In this document: positions 39,301 to 54,300 of the stretch, piece after piece
How the letters are laid out: every line of letters begins with the position of its first letter
Position numbering within the stretch: position 1 is the first letter of the stretch
Origin: Chitinophaga eiseniae
GTDB taxonomy: Bacteria; Bacteroidota; Bacteroidia; Chitinophagales; Chitinophagaceae
Reading direction: 5' to 3'
Length of the DNA: 64,000 nucleotides
Assembly: GCF_012641265.1 (NCBI RefSeq)
Contig: NZ_JABAHZ010000005.1
Span: forward strand, 310,001-374,000
Position numbers and translations under genes: made by a program
The notes under the pieces: model-generated
What the model saw: the letters and a program-made list of their open reading frames with translations, nothing else
Databases searched by the model: none
What the model was told of the DNA's origin: nothing

Positions 39301-42300
39301 ATTGCCGGTTGTACCGCTTGCCACGAGCGTAAAGCTGGTGGATGTACCTCCTGTGGCCGTCAATACAACGGTTTCTGTATTTTCTATAATCTTATCGTCG
39401 ATCACGCTAACGGTTACAGGCACATTTGTCTGACCCGCCGGGATCACCACCGTGCCGCTAAGCGCAGCGTAATCTGTACCACCGGTAGCAGTGCCACCTA
39501 CGGTGTAGCTAACAGTGATGTCTTCCGATGCAGTATAACCTGCCGGTAATCCAACCGTAAACGTTCCGTTGGTAGCTGGTTCTGCACCGTCTACAGGATT
39601 GGTCACGTTGATCACCAGGTTGGCAGCCATGTTGTCATCATCCGCAATATTCACGGTGGCGTTACCGCTGGTAATGCTGGTAACGAAGTTGAAGCTGGTA
39701 CTTGTGCCGCTGGTGAGGGTCATCACCACGGTTTCTGTAGTTTCGATCACCTTATCGTCGATCACCGGCACGGGTACAAATACGGTGTCCTTACCAGCCG
39801 GGATGACCACTGTACCGCTCAATGCGGTGTAATCTTTTCCACTGGTAGCGCTGCCGCCAATGGTATAGTTTACGGTGATGTTTTCGGAAGCAGTGATGCC
39901 AGCAGGCAGCGTGATGGCAAACTTGCCATCAGTACCCGGTTCTGCGGCATCGGTTATTTTGGTGACAGACAGTACGCGGTTAGCCGCGTTGTTGTTATCA
40001 TCATCTGCAATATTCACGGTCGCGCTGCCATTACCTGTTAACGTGAAGGTAGTGGAGCTACCCCCGTTGAGGGTCATGATCACGGTTTCTGTATTCTCTA
40101 TCACCTTATCATCTATTACAGGTACTGATACTACTACCCCGTCTTTACCAGCCAGGATCACAGCTGTACCAGCGAGTGCGGTATAGTCTGTGCCGCTGGT
40201 AGCGGTACCCGTAATGTTATAGTTCACCGTGATGTCTTCTGATGCAGTATATCCTGCAGGCAATGTAATATGGAAGGAACCAGGAACAGACGGTTCTGCC
40301 GCATCTCCCGCGTTGGCAACGCTCAGCACAAGGTTGGCTGCCACGTTGTCGTTGTCGGTGATGTTTACAGTGGCATTGCCGTTACCGGTGAAGGTAAAGC
40401 TGCTGGAAGTTCCTCCTGCCAGGGTGGCGATTACGGTTTCTGTAGGCTCTATGATCTTATCATCTGCCACTGTAACCGGAATATCTACGGTACCTGCTCC
40501 TGCCGGGATAACTACGGTGCCGGTTAAGGCGGTGTAGTCAGCACCTGGGGTGGCAGTACCCGCCACGGTATAGTTCACGGTGATGGCTTCAGCCGTGGTG
40601 ATACCGGCAGGCAAACTGATCGTAAATGCCCCATTGGTAGATGGTTCCGCTGCATCGCTCTTCCGCACAATACTCAATGCAAGGTTAGCCGGTGTAAGCG
40701 ATTCGTCATCAGTGATATTAACGGTAGCGGTACCTGCTGTGGCGCTCGGAACCAACGTGAAGTCGGTGCTGCTGCCGCCGGTGAGGGCTACCACCACAGT
40801 TTCTGTAGGCTCTATGATCTTATCATCTTTCACAATTACCGGCAGGTCAACGCTATCCTTACCAGCAGGCAGCACGATGCTGCCGCTGAGGGTATTGTAG
40901 TCATCGCCGCTGGTGGCTGTACCTGTTACGGTATAATTCACGGTAATATCCTGGGAAGCTGTGTAGCCGGCAGGCAACTTGATGGTAAAGGCGCCATTGG
41001 TAGATGGTTCTGCACCGTCGTTCTTCTTCTTGATGCTCAGCACAAGCGCCGTGGCGGTATTGTCGTTGTCCACGATGTTCACCGTATCAATGCCATGAGT
41101 GCCGCTGGCGGTAAAGTTAAAGTGAGTGCTGGCGCCGTTGTTCAGCTGCATGATCACAGTTTCAGTAGTTTCTATGATCTTATCATCGATCACTGTCACC
41201 GGCACTATTACCTTGTCGCTGTTAGCCGGGATCACCGCAGTACCGCTGAGGGTCGTATAGTCGGTGCCGTTAACCGCCGTACCGGTAATGGTGTAATGAA
41301 CGGTAACGTCTTCTGCTACGGTTACGCCGTTAGGCAGATTAATGCTGAAGCTTCCGTTGGTACCCGGTTCTGCAGCATCGGCGGTCCTGGTTACCGTCAG
41401 CGCCGTGTTGGCAAGTGTATTATCATCATCCGTAATGTTCACGGTAGCGTTACCTTTAGCAGGGTCGGGGGTGTATGCTGCACCGCCGGTGCCACTAGTG
41501 ATGGTCAGGGTCACGTCTTCTGTAGGCTCAATGATTTTATCATCTATCACATTAACGGCTACCGGCGCATTCGGATCTCCGGCTGGTATCACCACGGTAT
41601 TGGTCAACGCGGTGTAGTCTGCGCCGGCAGTGGCGGTACCTCCTACGGTATAAGTCACAGTGATCGGCACAGCTGCGGTATAACCGGCAGGCAGGCTTAT
41701 GAGGAACTGACCGTTGGTACCTGGTTCTGCGGCGTCGCCATTATTGATAACGCTCAGCATCCGGTTGGTTGGATTGTCATCATCATCGGCGATGTTCACC
41801 GTAGCGGTGGCAATGCCGGCGGTGAAGGTATAGTCCGGAGAAGCGCCACCTATAACGGTGAGGACTACAGTTTCTGTACCTTCTATGATCTTGTCGTCTT
41901 TCACGGTAACGGGCACGTCTACACTGTTCTGGTCGGCAGGTATTACCACCGTACCGGAAAGGGTGCCGTAATCTGTTCCGTTGATCGCGGTACCGGCAAT
42001 GGTGTAATTCACAGTTACCGGTTTAGCCGATGTTATATTAGCAGGCAGGCTGATGGTAAACGCACCATTCGTACCGGGTTCTGCTGCATCTGCTTTCTTT
42101 GTGATGCTGATCACCTGGTTAGCCGGTGTATTGTCATCATCGGCGATGTTAACGGTCGCAGTACTGTTACCAGTAGCTGGCGTGAAGTTAAAGCTGGTGC
42201 TGGTGCCACCAGTCAGTGTCATCACCACTGTTTCTGTACCTTCTATGATGTCGTCGTTGGTTACAGGAACGGCCACTTTAACATTCGGTTGACCGGCAAT

Positions 42301-45300
42301 GATCTTCGCGGTACCGGTGAGCGTAGTATAGTCAAATCCTGCACCTGGGGTGGCGGTACCACCAATGGTATAAGTTACATCGATGTCTTCAGACGCGGTG
42401 TAACCGGCAGGCAGACTGATGGTAAACTCACCAGGAGTGCCTGGCTCTGCACCATCGGCTGTTTTCGTCACAATCAATACGCGGTTAGCAGCGGTACTGT
42501 CATTGTCGATGATATTCAGGGTGGCATTGTTACCTGCCGGATCTGCGGTATAAGTGAACGCATTTGCGTCTGTACCACCAGTCAGGGTCAGTATAGCCGT
42601 TTCCGTAGGTTCTATAATCTTGTCATCGCTAACGATCAGCGGTATGGTAAAGCTGTTGGTATTAGCCGGCAGCGTAACGGCGCTGATGGTATAGTCGGTG
42701 TTACGGGCTGCGGTACCACTCATGTTGTAACTGAACGTGATATCGGCTGCAGAAGTATAACCGGCAGGCAGACTGATAGTATAAGCGCCATTGGTACCTG
42801 GTTCAGCCGCATCGTCTTTTTTCACCACTTTCAGCACCTGGTTCACCACAGTAGCATCGTCGTCTGCGATATTAATGGTAACACTTTTGTTAGCCGGATC
42901 TGGCGGGAAGATAAAGGAGTTGGGCGGAGTATTTCCGTCGCTTGCACTACCCGACAGTAGCGTAATGATCATGGTTTCAGTAGGCTCAATGATCTTGTCA
43001 TCCAGTACTTTGAGCGGTACATCTACATCGTTTTGGAAAGCTGGAATCGTGATCGTACCAATCGCTTCATAGTCCTCACCGGAAGTAGCGGTGCCGGATA
43101 TGCTATAGCCAATGGTAACAGGCCATGCCGAAGTAGCCGCACCCGCCAGCTTCACCTTGAAGCTTCCGTTATTGGACGGTTCAGAAGCGTTAACAGGCGC
43201 AACTACCTGTATAGGCGTGCTGGCAGCAGCGTTCACATCTATGATGTTCACCACAGCACCGTTGCCGGATGGATCTATTGTGAATGGTAAACCGGCAGAA
43301 TTAGCAGTCAAAAGATTCATTACTACGGTTTCCGGTCCTTCAACGATACCGTCGTCAATAGCGGCTACATCAATGAACACGTCATTAGAGCCCGCCGGTA
43401 TGGTGAAAGTATTGGAAGGTACGGTTGGTAAAGTGTAGTCAATCGGAGTGGTGGCCGGACTATTAGCGGTTCCCCCCAGGTTAAAGGTCACTACCACGTC
43501 ATATTGGGCAGTAATGCCTGGTGGCAGGGAAACCCTGTAGCGGCCATTGGTACTGCCTTCTATCGCGTCAGACACTTTAGTAAGCAGCACTACGTTACTG
43601 TTGGCAGTGTAGTCGTCATCCGCAATATTCACAGTCGCAGCGCCACCTCCGGCAGCCACGGTATAAGTAAATTGCGTATCGCTGCCACCGGTAATCGTCA
43701 TGTCCACGGTTTCAGTTGGCTCTATGATCTTGTCGTTGATCACATTCACAGGAACGATTACACTGTTTTGGCCAGCAGGGATGGTAATGGTACCAAGCGC
43801 CTGGTAGTCTGCGCCAACGGTAGCTGTACCGCTGGTGCTATAAGTTACGGTAATATCCCTCGCAGAAGTAATATTGGCAGGCAGGCTCACTTTGAAGCTG
43901 CCAGGAGTAGATGGTTCTGCACCATCGGCGTTTTTGGTCACTGTCAGTACCTGGTTGGCGGCAGTGTTGTCGTCATCATCCAGGGTCACCTGGGCGTTGC
44001 CATTGGTGCTGCTCACGGTATAAGTAAAGCTGCCGCTGGTACCACCGCTAAGCGTAAGGTCCACTGTTTCCTGACCTTCGATGATTTGATCATCAATTAC
44101 GGTAACAGGAACGTCTACACTATTCTGACCGGCCAGGATGGTAGCCGTACCTGTCAGCGCCGTGTAGTCTTTACCACCGGTGGCAGTGCCGGCGATGGTA
44201 TAAGTAACGGTAATATCTTCTGATGGGAAGACGTTGGCTGGCAGGCTGATTTTAAACTTGCCGTTGGTACCTGGTTCTGCGGCGTTGCCATTATTGGTAA
44301 CGCTCAGTACACGGCTGGCGGCGGAGTTTTCGTCATCGGCAATATTAACGGTAGCCGCAGCATTGGTCGGGCTGGCCGTATAAGTCAGGCCTCCGCCGCT
44401 ACCACCGGTAATCGTCATGATTACGGTTTCGGTATTCTCTATTAACTGGTCGTCTTTCACTAATACCGGCACCGATACATTAGGCTGGTTGGCCGGCAGG
44501 ATCACCGTACCGGTAAGCGCGGTATAATCAGACCCACTGGTGGCTGTACCAGCTATGGTATAGTTGACGGTGATAGGCGCTGCTGCGGTATAACCAGCAG
44601 GCAGGCCAATGGTAAAGGCGCCATTGGTAGCCGGTTCTGCGGCATCGCCGCCATTGATCACACTTAATACCTGGTTGGCGGCAGTGTTATCATTGTCGGT
44701 GATATTAGCGGTGGCGCTGCCGTTGGTAGCGTCGGGTGTGAAGGTAAAGCTGGTGCTGGTGCCGCCTGTAAGCGTGAGTATCACGGTTTCTGTACCTTCT
44801 ATGATCTTATCATCTATTACATTTACCGGTATAACTACACTGTTTTGTTTGGCAGGTAGTACGATACTGCCTGTCAGCGTTGTATAGTCGTTACCGTTAG
44901 TAGCGGTACCACTAATGGTATAATTAACCGTTACTGGTTCTGATGAAGACACGGTTCCAGGCAGACTTACCTTGAAGCTGCCGTTACCGGCAGGTTCTGC
45001 AAGGTCTGACTGTTTCACGATGCTGAGCATGCGGTTGGCGGCAGTATTGTCATCATCGGCAATGTTCATCGTTTCCTGGCCATTGGTAAGACTAGGCGTG
45101 AAAGTGAGCGTGCTGGTGCTACCACTGGTAAGCGTTACGATCACTGTTTCTGTATTCTCGATGAAGTCATCATTGATCACATTCACCGGCAATGTGGTGC
45201 CGTTTGAACCGCCAGGGATGATAACGGTACCACTCAGGGCGGCATAATCGGAGCCTCCGGTAGCAGTACCGCTCACAGTATAATTTACGGTGATCGGTTC

Positions 45301-48300
45301 AGGTACTGTTATACCTGCCGGCAGGTTAATTTTGAAAGTATTGTTTGTTCCCGGTTCAGCAGCATCGCCTGTTTTGGTGATGCTCAGCACGCGGTTAGCA
45401 GCGTTATCATCGTTATCGATAATGTTGCCTGTTGCGCTGCCTTCCACCGGATCTGGTGAGAAAGTGAAATTAGCAGACGCTGCATCTGTGATCGTGATTA
45501 TTACGGTTTCTGTACCTTCTATAATCTGATCATCTACCACGTTGGCCACTATTGCTGTTGAGGTGCCACCAGCTGGAATGACAGCTGTTCCGCTGAAATG
45601 CGCCGGGTTGATACCATTATAATCAACACCTAAAGTAGCTGTACCACCTATGGTATAATGTATGGTTACCGGTTCTGAATAGGTAATACCCGGAGCCGGG
45701 AGGAAATTGAATCTCAGTGAGGCGCCGCCTTCTGCTCCATCGCGGGCCAACTGTACCCTTACCACACGGTTGGCTGGCGTATCATCATCATCTGCAATGT
45801 TAACCGTAGCAGTTTGGGCTGCTCCAGACGCAGTATAGGCAGACGTACCGTCAGTGCCGCCGGTGAGGGTCATCACCACCGTTTCTGTTACTTCAATGAT
45901 TTTATCATCGTTCACAGTCACTGGTACGGTTACAAAAGGTTGGCCTGCCGGTATGGTAGCAGTGCCGCTTAATGCAACGTAATCGGCCGTGCTGGTAGCC
46001 GTTCCTCCTATTGTGTAATTCACAGTAATAGGAGCGGAAGAAGTGACGCCTGTAGGCAAGCTGATTTTAAATTCACCCGGCGTACCTGGTTCTGCACCAT
46101 TGCCATTATTAACAACGCTCAGCACACGGTTGCCCGCAGTATTGTCGTCATCAGCAATATTCGCGGTGGCCGCACCATTAGTGCCGCTCACGGTATAAGT
46201 GAAGTTCGTAGAGCTGCCGGCCGTAAGTGTCAACGTTACTGTTTCTGTGCTTTCTATCACCTGGTCGTTGATAACGGCAACAGGCAGCGTAATGAAGTTC
46301 TGTCCTGCCGGAATGGTAGCAGTACCACTTAAGGTCGTATAATCTGTACCGTTAGTAGCCGTTCCGCCAATGGTATAATTCACCGTAATGTCCTCAGAAG
46401 GTGCAACGGTTCCAGGCAGACTGATCTTGAAGGTAGCGTTGGTAGCCGGTTCTGCGCCGTCGGCAGTTTTGGTGATACTCAGCACCCGGTTGACAGACGT
46501 GTTATCATCATCCAGGATATTCACGGTGGCATTACCGTTGGTACCACTGGCCGTAAAGGCAAAGCTGGTGCTCGTGCCGCTGGAGAGCGTCATGACTACC
46601 GTTTCAGTATTTTCCATCAGCTGGTCGTTGATCACGGTCACCGGTACGGTTACACTATTCTGACCTGCAGGTATGATGGCTGTATTGGTGATGGTGGTAT
46701 AGTCGGTGCCATTAATCGCCGTACCGCTAATGGTGTAGGTTACGGTAATAGGCTCGGCAGCCACAATGTCGTCGGCTGCGGTAGCACCTTTAGGCAAACT
46801 GATTTTGAACCGGCTGTTGGTACTTGGCTCAGATGCGTCTCCTCCGTCGTTGGTCACACTGAGGATACGGTTGCCAGCGGTGTTATCATCATCAGTGATA
46901 TTGGCAGTAGCGCTGCCATCCGTGCCGCTGATGGTGAAAGCAAAGCTGGTGCTGGTACCGCCAGTCACCGTTGCAATGACAGTTTCTGTATTTTCGATGA
47001 TCTTGTCATCGACAACGGTGATGGGTAAAGGAATGCTGTTCTGTCCAGCAGGCAGCACGATAGAAGTTCCCAGGGCGGTATAGTCTGCGCCACTGGTAGC
47101 GGTACCGGAGGATGTATAGGCTATGGTTATATCTTCGGAAGAAGTGATATTGGCAGGGAGCCCGATCGTGAATTCCCCGTTGGTGGATGGCTCTGCAGCA
47201 TCCGTTTTCTTCTTGATACTGATCACGCGGTTAGTCCCTGTATTGTCATCATCTGCAATGTTAACAGTGGCGCTACCGTTGGTAGGGCTGGCAGTATAGT
47301 TGAAGTTAGTGCTGCTGCCACTGGTGAGTTTTACTATTACCGTTTCAGTATTTTCAATCACCTGGTCGTCGATTACATTAACAGGCAGTACTACACTGTC
47401 TTTACCAGCCGGTATAGTTACAGTACCTGCAAGAGCGGTATAATCAGACCCACTTTGGGCTGTACCAGCTACAGTATAGTTGACAGTGATGTCTTCGGTA
47501 GGTATTACACCTGCCGGTAAATGGATCGTAAACTCACCATTGGTGGATGGTTCGGCGGCATCGGTTTTCTTGGTTATGCTCAGCACAAGATTGGTCGGTG
47601 TATTCTCATCATCAATAACATTTACGGTAGCGCTCACAGCGCCGGCAGCTGGTGTCAGCGTGAAGTTGGCAGAGCTGCCATTGGTTACGGTTACGATAAC
47701 TGTTTCAGGTTTTTCCAGCAACTGATCGTCCAATACCAGCACCGGCAATGTTACGCCTGGCTGGCCCGCAGGAATCACGATCGACCCGCTCAGCGCCACA
47801 TAATCTGCACCTGGAGTGGCGGTACCGCCAATTGCGTAGTTAACGGTGATGTCTTCAGATGAAGTAACACCAGCAGGCAAGCTGATATTGAAGGCGCCAT
47901 TGGTAACAGGTTCTTTGGCATCCTTGATCCAGGTAACCCCTACGGTAGTTTTGGCAGGATCATTACTGTCGTTGTCCGCAATGTCTAAAGAAGCGGTTGA
48001 TTGTGTAGTACTGATATTATAAGCGTTACCACTTACGCCGATAGCGCTGCTCAGGGTAACGTTCACATTTTCTGTTATTTCCAGGATATTATCATCGGTC
48101 ACCGTTACAGGCAGGGATATACTATTGCTGCCGGATGGGAAAGTAACGGTACCTGTGAGCGTAGTATAGTCGCCGCCGTTATTGGCAGTACCACTCACGG
48201 TATAGCTTACGGTGATGTCTTCAGTAGATTTTACGGCTCCCGGCAGGCTGATTTTGAAGGAACCATTCTGCGCTCCTTCTTTACCATCCTGTACTTTGGT

Positions 48301-51300
48301 GATAGCCAGCGTTTGGTTAACAGCGGTCAGGCCACCGAAGGTGGAGAAGTTCTGTATACCGCTGAATTCAACGTAGTTCACACCATCTTGCTGACCGGTA
48401 GCTGAAGGATTGAGCTCTGTGATATTAGCCAGTCCTTCAGGGGCCAGATCAGCCAGGGTAGCGGTGATATCGCCGCTGTGTTTAAACCAGGTCCAGCGTT
48501 GCGTACCGGTTACACCACGGGTGCCGGAAAGCATATTTTCTGCGTTGGTCTTTTCTGCCGGGTTCCAGAACAGGCGAACGGTAACGCCGCCATTCTGTGT
48601 CAGGGCAGCACCAGTGTAGGTGATTTGCAAGAGTCTGCGCATCAGCTGCGTACCATAGTCGGTACCGCTGTTTTTGCCCAATGCGGTAGTCATATCCCTG
48701 TTCACATCTACCAGGGCAGACAGCTTGGAAAGATCCATGGTATTGCCGTTGAGGGCAATAGAAGCAATATATTTCTTCGCATCCGTAGGATCGTAGAAAT
48801 ACAGGGTATCGTTGCTGACACAGGTGGCAGTAACTGTTCTCACGGTAGCATCCGGTACCAGGTTAGCGGTACGTTGCAGGTGACTGGTAACGAGTGTAAA
48901 CACTACGCCATCTTTCAGTCCGCTCACATTCTCAAAGCTCACAATATTGCCGGCAAAGTTGGTAGCCGGAATTTCACTGATGGTACCGGTAGCAAAGTTA
49001 CCATCGCCATCTTCATCCACCATGATAGAGAAATCTTTCAAAGCGGTGCCCGTCGTGGTAATGCCGGTCAGATCAAACTGCATGCTGAGCGGCTGTGTGC
49101 TGATATCGTAGTTGGTAAACTGTGCTTTCCATTCCTGTGTGAGACGCTCAGGGATACAGCTGCCCACCGGCAGGTCTGTTCCCATTACGGTGAGGGCGTT
49201 GCTATTGCTGCCCAACAGGAGATAGCTTTTATCTGCGCCGAAAGTATTGGTATTATCAGCGTTGGTAGCGGTGATGGAGCGCATACCGATTGTCAGGATG
49301 GAACCTGTATGGATGCTGCGGGACTGTTTCTGCACCAGCGCTTCCCGGTCATCGCGACCAATACCGAAGATGTTGTTTTTATAAGTGTTGTTAGTTGTTG
49401 CGTTCCAGATCACGGAACCATCTGTAGCCAGGTAGTTCTGCGCCGCGGTGCTCTGGTCGAGCGTGATACCATATTTAACACCCAGGTACGATTCTACCTG
49501 TTGTGATTCGGTAGCGGTAAGAGCCGATTTGTATACGATTACTTCAGGGATTTTACCGTTGAAGATGCGGTTATCAACGGTGCTTTGATCGGTAGTACGT
49601 CCAGCTATTTCAAAGAAACTACCGTCCGTCTGCGTTCCAAGGATGCCGCCAATCGAGCCTTGCTTACCATTCAGCCAGGTGCTTCCACCCTGCGTATTGT
49701 TCGCACTGATATAAATACCCCTGGCGATGATAGGTCCGGTATAGAGAGGTGTGATTTGAGCCGCGGTACCTCCATTGCCATCCAGGCCAAAAGTACCCCC
49801 GTTTGTATAAATCAATCCCCTGCCGGAGGCGCCGGTTGTTGTCCAGTTGCCGTTAGAGGCGAAGACGCCGGCTATGTTACCTGCAGGAAGGCCTTCCGGT
49901 TTAGTTACAGAGAAGATAGATAAGTTGGTAGATGTATTCCAATTAACGCCAGCATCTCCTTTAAGAGATTTGCCTGTGGCCCCAGTGAAATCAACGGCCG
50001 GGTTGAAGTTGATGCCATTTGGTACCTGAACGATGTCTGCGGAAGCAGCAATAGGATCTGTATGGGCAACTGGCGCTGCACGCAGTTCAGTGGCCATAGA
50101 GCCTGCCTGGTTCAGCCATTGCTGCACCTGGTTGCTTCCATCCACCTGCACGTCTGCATCTGCTTTCACCCACAGCATTTCATTGGCAACGCCACCCGGC
50201 GCTGTTACGTAGCTGGCGAAAGTAAAGTATTGTCCGTTGGTCAGATCCAGGTTCGCTGTGTAGCTGGCCACGCCGTTCACATCGGTGGCAGACAGTTGTA
50301 TAAACTGATCCGTGCCATCAAAGGTAGCGTCGTTGCTCACTACCAGGTAAGGCGTGGTAGCAATTTTCGGTAACTGGTCTTTCCGGACAGCAATATTCAC
50401 AGTGCCTACGGTACCGGATTCCTGTATTTTCCACACTCTAGCCATGCGGGTAGTTACCGCCGGGTTGCCAGTAATGGTAGTCGTGAAAGTGGTGCTGGCA
50501 CCATCGTCACCCCACACCATATATGATTTATCTGCGGAGAAAGTATTGGTATTGCTAAAGTTGTCTGCCGCAATACCGCCGAGGCCCACTATGGGCTGTA
50601 AGCCGGTATTGATGTTCTGGCTCTGCTTCTGTGTAAGGCCTTCTACATCATCGCGACCGATACCGGTGATATTATTTTTATAAGTGGCATTGGCGGTGGC
50701 ATCCCATACTTTGGTAGTGCCATCGGTAGCCAGGTAATCTCTTGGGGTAGCCTGATCCATTGTATAACCATACTTGATGGCCAGGTAAGTGGATACCCGT
50801 TGCAGCTCGTTGGTGCTTAACGCAGTCGGATATACGATCACTTCACCAATGGTACCTTTCCAGGACTGTGCGATGTCCCAGGGAGCGCTACCAATTTGAG
50901 CGCCTCCGGTAGTGGTGTTCCAGGCCTTAGCCAGGGGGCCGCCTAACGTCTTCATCTTGCCATACAGGGTAGCATTACCCCCATTCCCGGTCCATACGCC
51001 CACCATTTCATTAAATACATTAGGTTGCCAATAGCCAGCTGCGCTGGTCACGTCGTTTGCCCAGCCCACAAAATCAGCGGTACCGTTACCGCCTATGGCT
51101 GCGAGGCCTACGCCCTGACTGGTGGTATTGCCGCCATATCCGATAACATAACTGTTACCGGTGAGGGAAGACAAACTACCCGCGCCGAAGAATGTTCTGG
51201 CGCTGATGCCCACTGGCAGTTTATTGATATCGAGATTCAGGAAATCTGCTCCGTCAAATTTCACCACCGGGTTAAAGTTGGCGTTAGTGGCCGCGTTGCT

Positions 51301-54300
51301 CATAAACAACGGTTGATTAACCGCTGTAGCCTGCGTACCGTTATTCAGGTCGGAAGCGTAATCAGTCCAGCCGCTGATAGCTGCATTATCGGTAGTGCTG
51401 GAAGTACCTGCATCGGCACGGAGCCAGAGGGAAGTGCCCACTACTCCACCCGGCGTTTTGATAGATGCACCATAGGTAAAGTATTGGCCACTGGTCAGAT
51501 TAACGTTGGCAGCATAGTGTTTCACGCCATTGAGCGTCATGGCGGTTACCGGGATGAACGTGTCGCTGCCATCGAAAGTAGCGTCATTGCTGACAATAAG
51601 ATAGGTTTGTGCGGCATTGGGCAGCACATTGAACGGTATGGCTACCTGTACAGCGCCTACTGTACCGGTTTTTTGCGCACGCCATACCCTTGCCATGCGG
51701 TAGTTGGCCACCGGGTGACCGGTCAGCGGCGTTTTAAACAAGCTGCTGTTACCATTATCGCCCCATACCATGTATGATTTATCGGCAGCGAATGTATTAG
51801 TATTGCTGAGATTTGTTTCAGTAAGATTATTCAGACCAATGGCCAGCTGCATACCGCCAGTTGTATTGCGGGATTGTTTCTGGTTCAGGTCTTCTGCGTC
51901 ATCACGGCCAATACCAGTGATGTTGTTTCTATAGCCGCTGTTGGCGGTAGCATCCCATACGGTGTTGCCATTGGTAGCCAGGTAGTTGGTAGCGCCGTTG
52001 TTAAGCGTAATACCATACTTGATGGCCATGTAGCTGTTCACCTTCTGCTGTTCAACCGGCGTAAGCGGATTCGTATATATAATCAGGTCGCCTATGCGGC
52101 CATTGTAGGAGCTGGCGTTCGACCACCCCAGCTGGAATGGGCTGTTGTTACCCGTGAAATTACTGGTGTTATTACCATTGGCTACATTCAACCCATTCTT
52201 ATAAATAGATTGCTTGTTAGCGCCCAGACTAATATCGTCGGTTGTTGTCCAGAGAACAACGGAGTCGTTAACGTTGCCTGCGCTATAAGTCAGACGGTTG
52301 CTGACATAAGGAGGATCCCAGTACACAACATTATCTCCCCAGGTAGCATGTAATGTAAACTGGGTACCTGTTCCGGCAGGTTCGGTAAATACAACCGTGT
52401 TAAGATTAGTGGCCTGGCTGCCCGCATAAAATGCCGCGGCAGCATTGTAGGTACCATTTTTCAGGAAAGAGCCACCTGTCATCGCATTAGGCGCACCGTT
52501 AAACCTTACCACCGGGTTAAAGTTGAGGTTTACAGCGGCATTATCCCTATAAGTAGGCTGATTAGCCGGTATAGCCTGCGTTACATTATTCCCGTTAGGA
52601 CTATAATCATTCCAGCTGCTAATTTGCGCACTGTCGGCAGTAGCAGAAGTAGCGATATCAGCGCGTAACCATAACAGGTTACCGCTGGCTACGCCACCCG
52701 GATATTTCACCGGTGCGCCGAAGGTGAAGTAAATACCATCAGGCAACTGGCTGGAGTTGAGTGTAATGGTTTTGTCTGCATTCAGCGGCAGTTCCTGGCT
52801 GATCGTTGCAAAGGTAGGATCCGTACTGATCAGCATATATACTTTCGTGCCGGTTGCATTGGCTTTCAGCGTTATGTTCTGATCGGTCCAGCTGGTTTTA
52901 CCCACCTTCCAAACGCGCGGCAGGCGGCGGGTAGCGTTGGTGCCGCTTACAACTGTAGTGTAAGAGGTAGCAGACTGGCCGTTATCTCCAAATACAAAGA
53001 AAGATTTATCGTTGGTAATAGTACTGCTGTTCTGTTCATTGGTCAGCGGAATATTAGTACCCAGCGAGAGGGTTACAAAACCGGTATCTACACTGAGCGA
53101 TTGTTTTGTATTCAGTGCAGTGGCATCATCTCTACCAATACCAGTAATGCGGGATTTATAAATAGGGTTGGCTGTCCAGTATTTGGAGCCATCTGTAGCC
53201 AGGTAATCAGTAGTACCACCGTTGAGCGTGATACCATATTTAATACCAAGATACGATTCCACGGACTGACGTTCCGCATCTGACAACACCCGGTTATAGG
53301 CGATCACTTCTCCCATTTTTCCATTCCAGTAAAGCCCCCTGGCCGCAATGGTGCGGGAGCCTATGGAAATAAAATTGGCAGTGAGCGGCGTTAAATTAAT
53401 AGTCCCCTGGTTGTCGAGCTTGTAGTTTTGAAATACACGTACCCCATTTGGCGTATTATTCGATTGGCTACCGCTAAAAATGTAAGGTTTGTCAGATTGG
53501 AAGGCGTTATTACCCGTTACAGCTACTACCGATGCGGCATTCTCCAGGTACTGCAGTTTCCCTGAGACAATCCTGAATTCCATCCCATGAGCTGATCCTA
53601 CAGTTCCACTACCAATAAGATCACCCGCATAATCGTACACGGTACTACTACCTACCGCAAAAACGGTCGCGCTAGCTGGATCTATACGTGTGGTAGTAAT
53701 GTCAAGATAGTCGTTCGTGCCGTCGAATACCAGGCCATAATTGAAGTTGAGTGCCTTTGCATCGGTGATAGCCTGGTAAGCCACTGTGTCTTGTGCCGCG
53801 TCATTACCTTTATTACTGTAGTCGCTCCATTTGCTGCCGCCCGAGATACCATCATCTGCACGCAACCAGAAGGATACGCCATTGGTGACTCCATTCGGAC
53901 CGGTAACGTTTTTCGCAAAAGTAAAGTAAGCCCCATCGGCCAGCTGGCTGCTGTTAAGCGTAACAGTACCATCAGCATTCAGTGGGTACACCGTAGTACC
54001 CGCCCCAAAGGTATTATTGGCGCTGACTAACAGGTAGGTACGTGCATTTCCTCCGGATAACTGGAGGGTAATATTCTGGTCAACCCAATTATTTTTCTGT
54101 GCTTTGAAGACGCGGCCCATGCGGCTGTTGATCTTACTGATACCGGTAACCGGTGTCTGGTAAGTCGTTGCGCCGGCATCATCTCCGAACGTGAAGAAGG
54201 AAAGATCGTTAGTAATAGTGGTGGAATTGGCTTTGTTGGAAACCGCCACCGCTGTACCCGCTGCAATGGTCACAATACCGGTATCTGCAGCCACGGATTG

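Noticed and set aside
41095..42960. 621-codon open frame on the plus strand
   Set aside because: It is antisense to the Calx-beta array. Its translation repeats with the array and has no start signal or known domain; long antisense frames are expected opposite a repetitive GC-balanced gene.
33982..48312. Regular repeats suggesting a CRISPR or satellite array
   Set aside because: The period (~350 bp) is far too long for CRISPR, the repeats are in frame without stops, and they encode Calx-beta domains.
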